Shown: positions 7,050 to 14,726 of the stretch, in pieces | How the letters are laid out: every line of letters starts with the position of its first letter | Position numbering within the stretch: position 1 is the first letter of the stretch | NCBI GenBank assembly: GCA_030597865.1 | Contig: JAUVQZ010000034.1 | Location: 1 to 16,748, forward strand | Direction: 5' to 3' | Length of the DNA stretch: 16,748 bases | From: Pseudomonadota bacterium | GTDB taxonomy: Bacteria > Desulfobacterota > Desulfobulbia > Desulfobulbales > SURF-16 | Translations under genes and position numbers: made by a program | The notes under the pieces: model-generated | Database searches by the model: none | Told to the model about the DNA's origin: nothing | What the model saw: only the letters and a program-made list of their open reading frames with translations

Positions 7050-8147
7050 CTAGGAGATTGGCAACAGGGCACCGTTGCTCTGCCCCTTGGAGACGACCCC
7101 CTTATGGATGACCAGATTTTCACCCTGTGCTTCCCCGGCCTGATAGGACCTGCCATAGACCTTGCCACCCCGGTGCCTGACATTTTTCAGACGGGGATGA
7201 CGGCGCTGGTAATAGCAGACCAGTCCCTGGTCCTGGTTGCAGATCAGGGCATTGGACTCCGTGCCCGGCGCTGCCATGGCCTGCTGCTCCTGACTGCGGA
7301 GCCTGCCCTGAAAACCCTTAATGACCCCCAGATGGTAGGATCTCTTTTCCCTGACCGGTGCCTGGCTTAGCGTCCTGTACTCCTGCCACAGGGCCTCCAG
7401 GCGCCTGACCAGGAAGAAGTAGACATACTCGGCCACCGCCAGATTTTCAGCGGCCCCGATGAGTTCTATGACCCGGAACGTTTGCCCTGAGGCGGCATCA
7501 AACTGGCGGCCCATAACGACCTTCACATAGAAAAAATCCTTGAGGATGGCGGCGATTGCCCTCTGCACGGCCGTGATCCGCTTCTTGCCTTCATTGATGA
7601 TCAGATAGTCGTAGCCGGTGGTAATGCCCTGTTCATGCCTGCTGATATTATGCTTGCGCAGCAGGGTGTTGGCCTTTTCCATGGCCAGGGCCGCCTCATG
7701 TTCATTGGCGCTCTGGGCCAGGGACAGGAGTTTTTCCACCCTGGTCAGGATGGCCACCGGCTGAGCCTCCTCGCCCTTTAAGAAAAGGGGAATATGGCCG
7801 GTGGCCCGCCAAAATTGCGGATGAACACCCAATCTTTGACATGCCTCTTGAAAGGCAGGGCCGTGCGGCTTTTCATGACCGCGGCCCATGACCTCATGGA
7901 CATACTGATGGGACATCTCATGTTTGAGGACCTCCATGACCACATTCCAGCCATGGTCGCGGATCAGCCACCCTGCCATTTTCAGGCTGGCAAAGCCGGC
8001 AGACCAGGAACCGGCCCGGCTGGCATCCTCAGTAATCTCAAAGACCGGCGGCCTGAGATGCAAACGGTGGAGCCAGCAGATCTGCTGGTGCTCGGCCAGA
8101 AGCTGCCGTAACCAGAGCCGTTGCTGCGCTGTTTTTCGGGCTGACAT
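7050..8147 (-). CDS. SprT-like zinc metalloprotease-type domain fused to DUF2786
   Basis: This is a 365-residue protein. Residues ~15-125 are a SprT-like domain: H76-E77-M-S-H80 is the HExxH zinc site, followed by the HGPAF segment that usually carries the third ligand. Residues ~132-175 match DUF2786 (VEKLLSLAQSANEHEAALAMEKAN). The remainder (~180-365) is the helical/beta C-terminal region normally found with DUF2786, ending in a Gly-rich YGRSYQAGEAQG segment. SprT and Spartan domains elsewhere act on protein-DNA crosslinks, but this fusion is uncharacterised, so the function is unknown. ATG 8147 has GAGGGG 6 nt upstream. Only 9 nt separate it from the exported glutaredoxin-like gene before it, so the two are probably one transcript. 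Confidence 0.87.
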   Translation of the reverse strand: MSARKTAQQRLWLRQLLAEHQQICWLHRLHLRPPVFEITEDASRAGSWSAGFASLKMAGWLIRDHGWNVVMEVLKHEMSHQYVHEVMGRGHEKPHGPAFQEACQRLGVHPQFWRATGHIPLFLKGEEAQPVAILTRVEKLLSLAQSANEHEAALAMEKANTLLRKHNISRHEQGITTGYDYLIINEGKKRITAVQRAIAAILKDFFYVKVVMGRQFDAASGQTFRVIELIGAAENLAVAEYVYFFLVRRLEALWQEYRTLSQAPVREKRSYHLGVIKGFQGRLRSQEQQAMAAPGTESNALICNQDQGLVCYYQRRHPRLKNVRHRGGKVYGRSYQAGEAQGENLVIHKGVVSKGQSNGALLPIS

Positions 8148-8156
8148 CCCAGCCCC

Positions 8157-8576
8157 TCACTTGGCCTTCAGGGCCTGTAAATATCGTTCGGGGGCATAGC
8201 CGTGGATACCCGTGCCGTTGACAACGGCAAAGGGCACCCCTCGGCGCGGATCAAGCTTTCTCTTACGCGCCGCCGCCCCCCTGTCCTTTTCAATATCATA
8301 GACCGTAACGGCAATATTGCGGGATTTAAAAAAGGCCTTTGCCTTATGGCAGTAAGGGCACCAGCTGGTGACATAGAGATCCACCTTGGCCTTTTTCTGC
8401 TGCTTCTGCTGGGTGCTGGATAGATATTTTTGGACCTGGTGGGGCTGGGGTGGATGTTTGGTATGGCGGGTGTTGCCGTTATGGTCCAGCCAGACAAACT
8501 CGGCATAAAGGGCGGCAGGGGTGGCCAGCATGGCAAAGAGGAAGAGGGGGACGATGGTCAGGATACATTTTTTCAA
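8157..8576 (-). CDS. Exported glutaredoxin-like protein with N-terminal DUF4124-type segment
   Basis: This is a 139-residue protein if translation starts at TTG 8576, chosen because GGAG lies 6 nt upstream and a proper signal peptide begins there (LKKC, hydrophobic 5-22, cleavage after LYA at 25). An ATG at 8687 is in frame but would put 37 proline-rich residues before the signal peptide. The mature protein opens with a FVWLDHNGNTRHT segment typical of DUF4124, then a Lys/Gln-rich linker. A glutaredoxin/thioredoxin fold follows with the redox pair C73-P-Y-C76 and a cis-Pro motif (GVPFAVVNG) near 112. The C-terminal GYAPERYLQAL is typical of glutaredoxins. It probably acts as a periplasmic thiol oxidoreductase. 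It is the first gene of a pair with the SprT/DUF2786 gene. Confidence 0.85.
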   Translation of the reverse strand: MKKCILTIVPLFLFAMLATPAALYAEFVWLDHNGNTRHTKHPPQPHQVQKYLSSTQQKQQKKAKVDLYVTSWCPYCHKAKAFFKSRNIAVTVYDIEKDRGAAARKRKLDPRRGVPFAVVNGTGIHGYAPERYLQALKAK

Positions 8577-8932
8577 CGTTTTCTCCGGTGATTGCTGGAT
8601 TTTTTGCCCCGTGGCCCTCCTGTTTTCAGAAACAAAGGGGGGCGGTGGGTTGAAGAGCCGCCAGCAGGTTGTCAAAATATGGGGCATGGCCGTTTATCCC
8701 CAGGGCTGTTATCTGCGAGGAAATCAGCCCTGCCCTGCCAGATGACTGTACCGCATGGCCAGGTTCTGCAAGGGGTGGCTGCCGCCCTCCTGGAAATTTT
8801 CTTTTATAATCCCATGGTTGCGTATGGAGTGCCAAAAAAACAGCCGTCTGTCCGGCTCTGCCAGTGACATTAGGGCCGGGATCCCTTACAGTTACAAGGC
8901 ACCCTATTTATCAACCCCCAGTCAATACATGT
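8577..8932. other. Divergent intergenic region, no gene seen
   Basis: This 356-nt stretch between divergent genes shows no convincing coding sequence; short open frames in it have no recognisable motif. A TATAAT at 8805-8810 on the plus strand could be a -10 for the phosphatase-family gene, but no good -35 lies 16-18 nt before it. A TTGACA on the minus strand (8670-8675) lacks a matching -10. The first 110 nt on the minus side are an open but atypical extension of the glutaredoxin-like reading frame. Confidence 0.5.
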
Positions 8933-9673
8933 ATGCGCTTTCTTCTCTATAATATACGTTATGCCACTGGCCGTGGGGCCCGGTTTCACCTGCCTGTGCC
9001 CTTTGCCGGTATGCTCAAATCCTCCAGGACCAACCTGCTGGCCATCACCGATTTCATTAAATCAATGCAGCCCGATATCACCGGTCTGGTGGAGGTGGAC
9101 TGCGGTTCCTACCGGATGAAGGCCGTCTGCCAGGCCGCTGCCATTGCCGAGGCCCTGGACCACGCCCATCTGGTGGAGCCTAAATATGGCAACGGCTCCC
9201 TGGCCGCCAAAACCCCCATTCTCCGAAAGCAGGGCAATGCCCTGATCAGCCGCCAGCAGTTTGTTAGCCATCGTTTCCATTATTTTAACGAGGGGGTCAA
9301 ACGGCTGGTCATTGTCGCGGAACTGCCCGAGGTCACCATCTTCCTGGTCCATCTGGCCCTTAAATACCGGTATAGGCAGCATCAGCTGGAGGACCTCTAC
9401 GGCCTGATCAAAAAGGTGGAAAAACCGGTGATTGTTGCCGGAGATTTCAACTGCTTCTGGGGCTCCCGGGAGCTCAGCCTCTTTTTGGGGGCCACCGGCC
9501 TCAAAAGCGCCAATGAGGAGGACAAACCCTCCCATCCCAGCAAGGCGCCCCACCGCCAGCTTGACTTCATTCTCCACAGCCCGGAATTGCGGGTCAAGGA
9601 CTTTCATATTCCCGATGTCCATCTCTCCGATCACGCTCCCCTGGTCTGCGACTTTGAGCTGCCCGGCGAGTAG
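8933..9673 (+). CDS. Endonuclease/exonuclease/phosphatase (EEP) family protein
   Basis: This is a 246-residue protein. The fold is shown by its ordered motifs: N7 in the opening MRFLLYNIRY, the metal-binding Glu of GLVEVD, HLALKYRYRQHQL in the middle, GDFNCFWGS, and the terminal SDHAPLVCDF with the catalytic His. This superfamily includes AP endonucleases, DNase I and phosphoinositide or sphingomyelin phosphatases; the substrate here cannot be told. The frame is open back to GTG 8864, but ATG 8933 is chosen because the family begins directly with the first beta strand. There is no Shine-Dalgarno sequence before it. No signal peptide is seen, so it is probably cytoplasmic. It converges on the response regulator gene, with 36 nt between stops and no terminator. 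Confidence 0.87.
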   Translation: MRFLLYNIRYATGRGARFHLPVPFAGMLKSSRTNLLAITDFIKSMQPDITGLVEVDCGSYRMKAVCQAAAIAEALDHAHLVEPKYGNGSLAAKTPILRKQGNALISRQQFVSHRFHYFNEGVKRLVIVAELPEVTIFLVHLALKYRYRQHQLEDLYGLIKKVEKPVIVAGDFNCFWGSRELSLFLGATGLKSANEEDKPSHPSKAPHRQLDFILHSPELRVKDFHIPDVHLSDHAPLVCDFELPGE

Positions 9674-9709
9674 CTGATTCATCTTTCCATAGACATAGCG
9701 CCTCACCCA

Positions 9710-10117
9710 TCAGGGGATCTCGATGCCGAGCTTGCTCAGCTCCTCAAAGAGGCGGGGTTTGGTGATGGGTTTAATCATGTAGGCATCACAGCCTGACTTG
9801 GCGGCCGCTAGCACCTTGTCCCGGTCGGAAAGGCCGGTTGTCATGATTATTTTTACCCTGTTCTGCTCTTTGATCCCCCCCTGGGCCTCAATCAGGCGAA
9901 TACCCTGCAGGGCCCCGATACCACCCAGCTCGGGCATCGTCACATCAAGGCAGATCAGTCCATAGGGTTCATGCTCATCCAGGGCCATTCTTACCGCCTC
10001 AAGGGCCTCTTTACCGTTACTGGCAATATCAACCTCCCCAAGGGTGCACAGCTGCTTGGTAAGGATCTTGCGCGCCACAAAATTGTCTTCGGCAATAAGA
10101 ATTTTCATCTCTTCCAT
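9710..10117 (-). CDS. Single-domain response regulator (CheY/Spo0F-like)
   Basis: This 135-residue protein is a receiver domain only. The acidic pair is E10-D11, the phospho-acceptor D58 (CLDVTMPELGG), the switch Thr T94 (MTTG) and the conserved Lys K116 (IKPI). There is no output domain, so it must relay phosphate or act by protein contact. Single REC proteins often pair with HPt/hybrid kinases such as those at the left end of the window, but no linkage is shown. The start is ATG 10117 or ATG 10108 (MKILIAEDN); GGAAGAG lies just before the second, too close to be ideal. It is 81 nt downstream of the amidase, past a repeat element, so it may or may not be in the mutS-amidase transcript. Confidence 0.9.
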   Translation of the reverse strand: MEEMKILIAEDNFVARKILTKQLCTLGEVDIASNGKEALEAVRMALDEHEPYGLICLDVTMPELGGIGALQGIRLIEAQGGIKEQNRVKIIMTTGLSDRDKVLAAAKSGCDAYMIKPITKPRLFEELSKLGIEIP

Positions 10118-10136
10118 TCTTTTGGTGATTAAAAAG

Positions 10137-10190
10137 CCCTTCGACCCTTCGACCCTTCGACAAGCTCAGGACATCGCAGGCTCAGGGGGC
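10137..10190. repeat. REP-like CTTCGACAAGCTCAGG element with 9-bp tandem repeat
   Basis: CCCTTCGAC occurs three times in tandem (about 10138-10164). The third copy runs into CAAGCTCAGG, forming CTTCGACAAGCTCAGG, and a second GCTCAGG follows 11 nt later. CTTCGACAAGCTCAGG and its complement are, to my knowledge, a very widespread dispersed repeat core in environmental bacterial genomes, recognisable in translation as PELVEG. Only one arm is present here, with the tandem expansion at its outer edge. It lies between the amidase stop and the response regulator start. Confidence 0.7.
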
Positions 10191-10198
10191 GGGCAGGG

Positions 10199-11911
10199 TT
10201 AATGTAAGGAACGGCTGTACATCTCAACGCCGTTGGCGAGTTCAGTGGCCAGGGCGGTGAGGTAGGCATCGCTGCGCAGCCTTTTTTCCTCATCCCTGTT
10301 AGAGAGAAAGGCCAGCTCAGCAAGTACCGAGGGCATCTGGGCCCCGATAAGGACAAAGAACGGCGCCTTTTTGACGCCGAGATCCTTGACGTTACCGTAG
10401 CGTTTGTTCATGCCGGTGGCCACGGAGCGTTGCACGGTGCCGGCAAATTTACGCGACTCATCAATCTTGGAATTCTTCATGATATCAGAGAGGATGTTCT
10501 GCAGTTCGGAGAGCTGTTTGGAGGACACCGCGTTTTCCAGGGCAGCCGCCTGTTTCTCCTCCTTGGTGGTGGCCAGACTCAGGTAATAGGTCTCCAGGCC
10601 GCGGGCCCGCCGGTTTTTGGCGGCGTTGGCGTGGATGGAGAGAAAGAGATCGGCATTTTCGGTGTTGGCGATGGCGGTGCGCTCCTCCAGGGGCAGAAAT
10701 TTGTCTGTGCTCCTGGTGAGGATAACCTTGTAGCCCTTGGTGCGCAGGGCATCGCGGGTCTTCAGGGCCACCTTGAGCACCACGTCTTTTTCGCGGAGAC
10801 CCTTGCCACCGATGGCGCCCGGGTCCTTGCCGCCATGGCCGGCATCAATGACAATGGTTTTCACCCCTAAGCCCAGCTGCTCGGCCAGGGTGAACTCCTT
10901 ATTCGGGTCCCATGGCGTGCGCGGTACGACCGGAAGCACCGGTGTCTTTTCTGTACCGGTGATGTCAATCACCACCCGGAAGGGTTCATGGAGGCTGAAT
11001 ATCTTGTACTGGGCGAGGGTTTCCAGATCAATGACCACCCGGGCCGTGCTGGGGTCATACTGGGCGGCCCGGGAGCGCCTGAGAAGGCCGTCCTGGATGG
11101 TTACCGGATTCTGATAGGTGGAGGGGATGCGGCAGTCAAAGAGGTCCACATAGAGTCGTGGCGGCAGCTTGCCGCGGGCCCTTAAGACATTCTCCATAAA
11201 GCGAACCGGTGCCGAAGTCTCGATCACCACCCGGGTATAGTTTTTGTTGGACCAGAAGCGTATCGGCCGGGTGATATGGGCGGCATGGGCCGGGGGCTGG
11301 ATGGAGTTGACAATGGTCTTTTTTGTCGGCGGTTTGCCGCTGCTGCGCTGCTGGGAGTGCTCCTGCAGGCGCTTTAACAGGAAACCGGCTGCATCCCCCA
11401 CGCCCTCGCCCGGCCCGTAGGCGGCCAGGGCCCTGGTTAGGAGGCGCTCCTTGTTCACCACATCGGCATTGTCCCTGTTGTTGACAACTATCTTGCCCAG
11501 GGCCACCATGGCGTCGTCGGCCAGGGAGTGGTTGGGGAAGGCAAAGGTCAATTTCTCATAATAGGTGGCCGAGGCCTTGAGATCCTCGCGCATGCCGAAC
11601 TGTGCATAGGCCTTGCCATAGATATTGGCCATCATGTAGAGGGACTTGGGGGCAACCTCCTGGTGGTTGGGGTTGGTGTCATGGGCCTTTTCAAAGAGAC
11701 GCTGACACTCCTGCCACTGGCTGCGGCTCAAGGTCTTCATCGCAATGCCGCGGCTATTATTGTAATAGGAGGCTGCCTGTTTATAGCGCTTATCGGCCAG
11801 ATCCGTAGCCCCAGCCCAGGTGCCAGCAGCGCTCAAAAGCAAGAAGAGCAGGGCTGCCAAGACCAGATTGGCGCCACAAAGGCGCCTGTTATTAAAAAAA
11901 ATAGAGATCAC
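10199..11911 (-). CDS. N-acetylmuramoyl-L-alanine amidase, TPR-like + AMIN + Amidase_3
   Basis: This 570-residue zinc amidase removes stem peptides from the glycan strands of peptidoglycan. An N-terminal hydrophobic segment (about 13-34) serves as a signal peptide. Residues ~40-200 are helical with TPR-like spacing (KRYKQAASYYNNSRG, MANIYGKAYAQFG). An AMIN domain at about 217-320 would target it to the septum or wall. The C-terminal Amidase_3 domain (~355-565) shows VIDAGHGGKDPG and LREKD (zinc ligands His and Glu), SIHANA (zinc His) and VLAELAFLSN (catalytic Glu). The GTG start at 11911 shares 4 nt with the mutS stop (GTGA), with AAGGAAGAAG about 10 nt before it, so translation is coupled to mutS. 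It resembles AmiC/AmiB but carries the extra TPR-like region. It is involved in cell separation by family knowledge. Confidence 0.93.
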   Translation of the reverse strand: MISIFFNNRRLCGANLVLAALLFLLLSAAGTWAGATDLADKRYKQAASYYNNSRGIAMKTLSRSQWQECQRLFEKAHDTNPNHQEVAPKSLYMMANIYGKAYAQFGMREDLKASATYYEKLTFAFPNHSLADDAMVALGKIVVNNRDNADVVNKERLLTRALAAYGPGEGVGDAAGFLLKRLQEHSQQRSSGKPPTKKTIVNSIQPPAHAAHITRPIRFWSNKNYTRVVIETSAPVRFMENVLRARGKLPPRLYVDLFDCRIPSTYQNPVTIQDGLLRRSRAAQYDPSTARVVIDLETLAQYKIFSLHEPFRVVIDITGTEKTPVLPVVPRTPWDPNKEFTLAEQLGLGVKTIVIDAGHGGKDPGAIGGKGLREKDVVLKVALKTRDALRTKGYKVILTRSTDKFLPLEERTAIANTENADLFLSIHANAAKNRRARGLETYYLSLATTKEEKQAAALENAVSSKQLSELQNILSDIMKNSKIDESRKFAGTVQRSVATGMNKRYGNVKDLGVKKAPFFVLIGAQMPSVLAELAFLSNRDEEKRLRSDAYLTALATELANGVEMYSRSLH

Positions 11912-14580
11912 GATTGGGCTTCTTCCTTGAGTGTATAGAGCATGTCCAGGGCCTGCCGGGGGCTGAGGCCATCCACCTCCAGGCTGGCCAGCCTCTGGCG
12001 CAGACCATCAGCAGCAGTGGGAAAGAGGTCGAGCTGGCTCGGCTGGCCATTGTCCTTGGCCTGGGGCAGGCTGAAGGGGGGCTGGCCCAGGGCGGCAAAC
12101 TCGCCGCTCTCAATATCGTGGAGGAGCTCCTTGGCCCGTTCCACCACCTTCCTTGGCACCCCGGCCAGGGCCGCCACCTGGATACCGTAGCTGCGGCTGG
12201 TGCCGCCGGGCAGCAGCTTATGGAGGAAGATGATGGTGTCATCCCACTCCCGGACGCCGATGTGGAAATTCTTGACCCGCTTATGGGTGCGGGCCAGCTC
12301 AATGAGCTCATGGTAATGGGTGGCAAAGATGGTCTTGACCCCCCTGCCGTTCTTGTTGACCAGATCCTCGGTGACGGCCCAGGCAATGGAGAGGCCGTCA
12401 AAGGTGGAGGTGCCGCGGCCGATCTCGTCAAGGATGACCAGGCTGTTTTCCGTGGCATTATTGAGGATATTGGCGGTCTCGTTCATCTCCACCATAAAGG
12501 TGGACTGGCCCTTTCGTAGATCATCCATGGCCCCCACCCGGGTGAATATGCGATCCACCACGCCGATGCGCGCCTGCCGGGCCGGGACAAAGCTGCCCAT
12601 CTGGGCCATGAGGGTAATCAGCGCCGTCTGCCTCAGCACCGTGGATTTGCCCGCCATATTGGGGCCGGTGATGATCAGCACCTCCCGGCTCGTCTGGTCG
12701 AGATGGATGTCATTGGGCACGAAACGGCCGGCCGGCATGGAGGCCTCGATCACCGGATGGCGGCCCTCCTTGATGATGATCTCATCACCATCATCGACCT
12801 CAGGCCGCTGGAAGTTATAGCGCCGGGCCGCCTCGGCCAGACAGGTGTAACAATCGGCCTGGGCCACAAAGGAGGCGGCCCCCAGGATGCGCGACGAGGC
12901 CGCGGCCACCTGGTTGCGGATCTCCACAAAGAGCTGGTACTCGAGCTCCAGCCGTTTTTCCTCGGCACCCAGGACCTTCTCCTCAAACTCCTTGAGCTCC
13001 GGGGTGATGTAGCGCTCGGCATTGACCAGGGTCTGCTTGCGGATGTAATGCTCCGGCACCTTGGCAGCCTGGGCCCTGGAGACCTCGAGGAAATAGCCGA
13101 ACACCTTGTTAAAACCGATCTTGAGCTTAGGGATGCCGGTCTTGTGCCGCTCCTCAGCCTCAAGACCGAGGATGAGCTTCTTGCCGTCGGTGAGGAGGGC
13201 GATGTAGTCGTCGAGCTCGGAGTGAAAGCCTTTTTTTAGCATTTTTCCATCCCTGAGGCCCACCGGGCAATCCTCGCGGATGGCCTCCTCAAGCAGGGAG
13301 TGGATGTCAATGAGGAGATCCACGGCCTCGCTCTCCTCCTGGAGGATGCCGTGGCTGGTGGCACAGAGCTCGCGCAGACGGGGGAGCTGGGCCAGGGAGA
13401 GCTTCAGGGCCGTGAGATCGCGGCCATTGGCGCTGCCCAAGACCACCCGGCTGTTGAGGCGCTCAAGGTCGTAGACCCCGGCGAGCAGCTCCCGCAGCTC
13501 CTCGCGGATGGCACCACCGGTGGCAAATCTCTCCCTCTCCAGGAGATCGGCCTGGACCGGCTCACCGCCGTGGAAATAGGCCACCGTATCAAGGCGTTTA
13601 TTGATCTGCTCCGGGTCACGGAGCGGAAAGAGCAGGTTCCTGGCCAGGAGGCGCGAGCCCATGGGGGTCTTGGTGAAATCCAGGGTGTGGAGCAGGGAGC
13701 CCTGGCGCTGGGCGCCGATGATGGTCTTGGTCAGCTCCAGGTTGCGCCGCGACGAGTCGTCCAGCATGAGGACTGAATCAATCTCAATGGCGGTGAGGCG
13801 CTCAATATGGGCCAATCCTGATTTTTGGGTATCCTGGATATAGGCCAGCAGGGCTCCGGCCGCGGCCAGGCCGCTGGTCAGATGCCCACAGCCGAAACCA
13901 GCCATATTGGCGGTCTGAAAATGCTCCAGCAGGGTCTCGGTGGCGGTGTCCGGGTGGAAGATGGCCTTGGGCCGCACTGTCAGGCAGACCCCGGCCATGG
14001 ACTCCAGGGCCCCTTTGATCTCTTCATCATCGCTGAGGTTGTCGGCAAGGAGGATTTCAGCCGGACCCAGGCGGGCCAGTTCGTCAAAGAGTCCGGCCAG
14101 ATTCTCCTGCTGGGCCACAAGAAATTCACCGGTGGAGATATCAAGGAGGCTATAGCCCCACATCTCGCCCCTGGCTATGGCGGCGAGGTAGCGGTTGGTC
14201 TTGTCATCAAGTACCGCCTCATCAATGACCACACCGGGGCTCACCACCCGGGCCACCTCGCGCCTCACCACGCCCTTGGCGGTCTTGGGGTCCTCCACCT
14301 GCTCGCAGATTGCCACCCGGAAACCAGCCTCCACCAGCTTGGCAAGATAGGTGGGGGCGGCATGGTGGGGGACGCCGCATAGAGGAATCTTATTCTCGGC
14401 GTCCTTATGGTTGCGCGAGGTCAGGGTGATGCCCAGCACCCGGGAGGCGGTGACGGCATCGTCAAAGAACATCTCATAAAAATCCCCCAACCGGTAAAAG
14501 AGAATGGCATCCGGATACTGCTGCTTGATCTCCAGATACTGCTGCATCATGGGGGTTATTTTCGGGGCCTTTTTTGTCAT
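11908..14580 (-). CDS. mutS: DNA mismatch repair ATPase MutS
   Basis: This 890-residue protein has the full MutS architecture. The N-terminal mismatch-recognition domain carries F34-Y-E36 (GDFYEMF), which stacks on and contacts the mispaired base. Connector, lever and clamp domains follow. The ATPase has Walker A GPNMAGKST (about 639-647), the TRVGAMDDL and GQSTFMVEM signatures, Walker B VILDEIGRG and the FATHYHEL His motif. Near the C-terminus, SQLDLF matches the beta-clamp-binding consensus, followed by the helical dimer region (GLSPRQALDMLYTLKEEA). The start at ATG 14580 gives the standard MTKKAPKITPMMQQYL opening, but no Shine-Dalgarno sequence is visible. It recognises mispairs in newly copied DNA and recruits MutL; no mutL is in the window. 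It is the first gene of a unit with the amidase. Confidence 0.98.
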   Translation of the reverse strand: MTKKAPKITPMMQQYLEIKQQYPDAILFYRLGDFYEMFFDDAVTASRVLGITLTSRNHKDAENKIPLCGVPHHAAPTYLAKLVEAGFRVAICEQVEDPKTAKGVVRREVARVVSPGVVIDEAVLDDKTNRYLAAIARGEMWGYSLLDISTGEFLVAQQENLAGLFDELARLGPAEILLADNLSDDEEIKGALESMAGVCLTVRPKAIFHPDTATETLLEHFQTANMAGFGCGHLTSGLAAAGALLAYIQDTQKSGLAHIERLTAIEIDSVLMLDDSSRRNLELTKTIIGAQRQGSLLHTLDFTKTPMGSRLLARNLLFPLRDPEQINKRLDTVAYFHGGEPVQADLLERERFATGGAIREELRELLAGVYDLERLNSRVVLGSANGRDLTALKLSLAQLPRLRELCATSHGILQEESEAVDLLIDIHSLLEEAIREDCPVGLRDGKMLKKGFHSELDDYIALLTDGKKLILGLEAEERHKTGIPKLKIGFNKVFGYFLEVSRAQAAKVPEHYIRKQTLVNAERYITPELKEFEEKVLGAEEKRLELEYQLFVEIRNQVAAASSRILGAASFVAQADCYTCLAEAARRYNFQRPEVDDGDEIIIKEGRHPVIEASMPAGRFVPNDIHLDQTSREVLIITGPNMAGKSTVLRQTALITLMAQMGSFVPARQARIGVVDRIFTRVGAMDDLRKGQSTFMVEMNETANILNNATENSLVILDEIGRGTSTFDGLSIAWAVTEDLVNKNGRGVKTIFATHYHELIELARTHKRVKNFHIGVREWDDTIIFLHKLLPGGTSRSYGIQVAALAGVPRKVVERAKELLHDIESGEFAALGQPPFSLPQAKDNGQPSQLDLFPTAADGLRQRLASLEVDGLSPRQALDMLYTLKEEAQS

Positions 14581-14674
14581 TCTTGTGTTGGTGTGATGTG
14601 TTTTTTCTATTTCTGCTCTATTTCCAGCGGGTAGTTCCCAGTGGGCTCATCATCGATGGGGAAAATCAGACTTT

Positions 14675-14680
14675 ATTATA
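14675..14680 (-). promoter_or_regulatory. Possible -10 element for mutS
   Basis: On the minus strand this reads TATAAT, about 95 nt upstream of the mutS start. The position where a -35 should lie is occupied by the CCGTG repeats and shows no TTGACA-like sequence, so the promoter call is weak. Confidence 0.25.
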
Positions 14681-14686
14681 AACTTA

Positions 14687-14713
14687 TTCCGTGTCTTTCC
14701 GTGGTTTCCGTGG
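14687..14713. repeat. Three CCGTG units in a row (TTTCCGTG repeat)
   Basis: TTCCGTG occurs three times within 27 nt, the last two preceded by an extra T (TTTCCGTG). The block lies between the mutS start region and the HIT gene stop. I recall similar short clusters of the type TTCCGTGTCTTTCCGTGG in intergenic regions of Desulfobacterota and other environmental genomes, so it is probably a dispersed repeat family. It also covers the expected -35 position for mutS. Confidence 0.5.
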
Positions 14714-14726
14714 CAAAAAAATCATC

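Noticed and set aside
8592..8867. Plus-strand small frames in the gap before the EEP-family gene
   Set aside because: They have no ribosome site, no motif and unusual composition, and they overlap one another in different frames; treated as non-coding.
10129..10356. 75-codon minus-strand frame ending in PELVEGSKGRR
   Set aside because: Part overlaps the amidase C-terminus in another frame and the rest is a translation of the CTTCGACAAGCTCAGG repeat, a known cause of false genes.
11914..12519. Long plus-strand open frames opposite mutS (also near 12703-13239, 13300-13776 and 13825-14382)
   Set aside because: All are complements of the conserved mutS sequence without motifs or ribosome sites.
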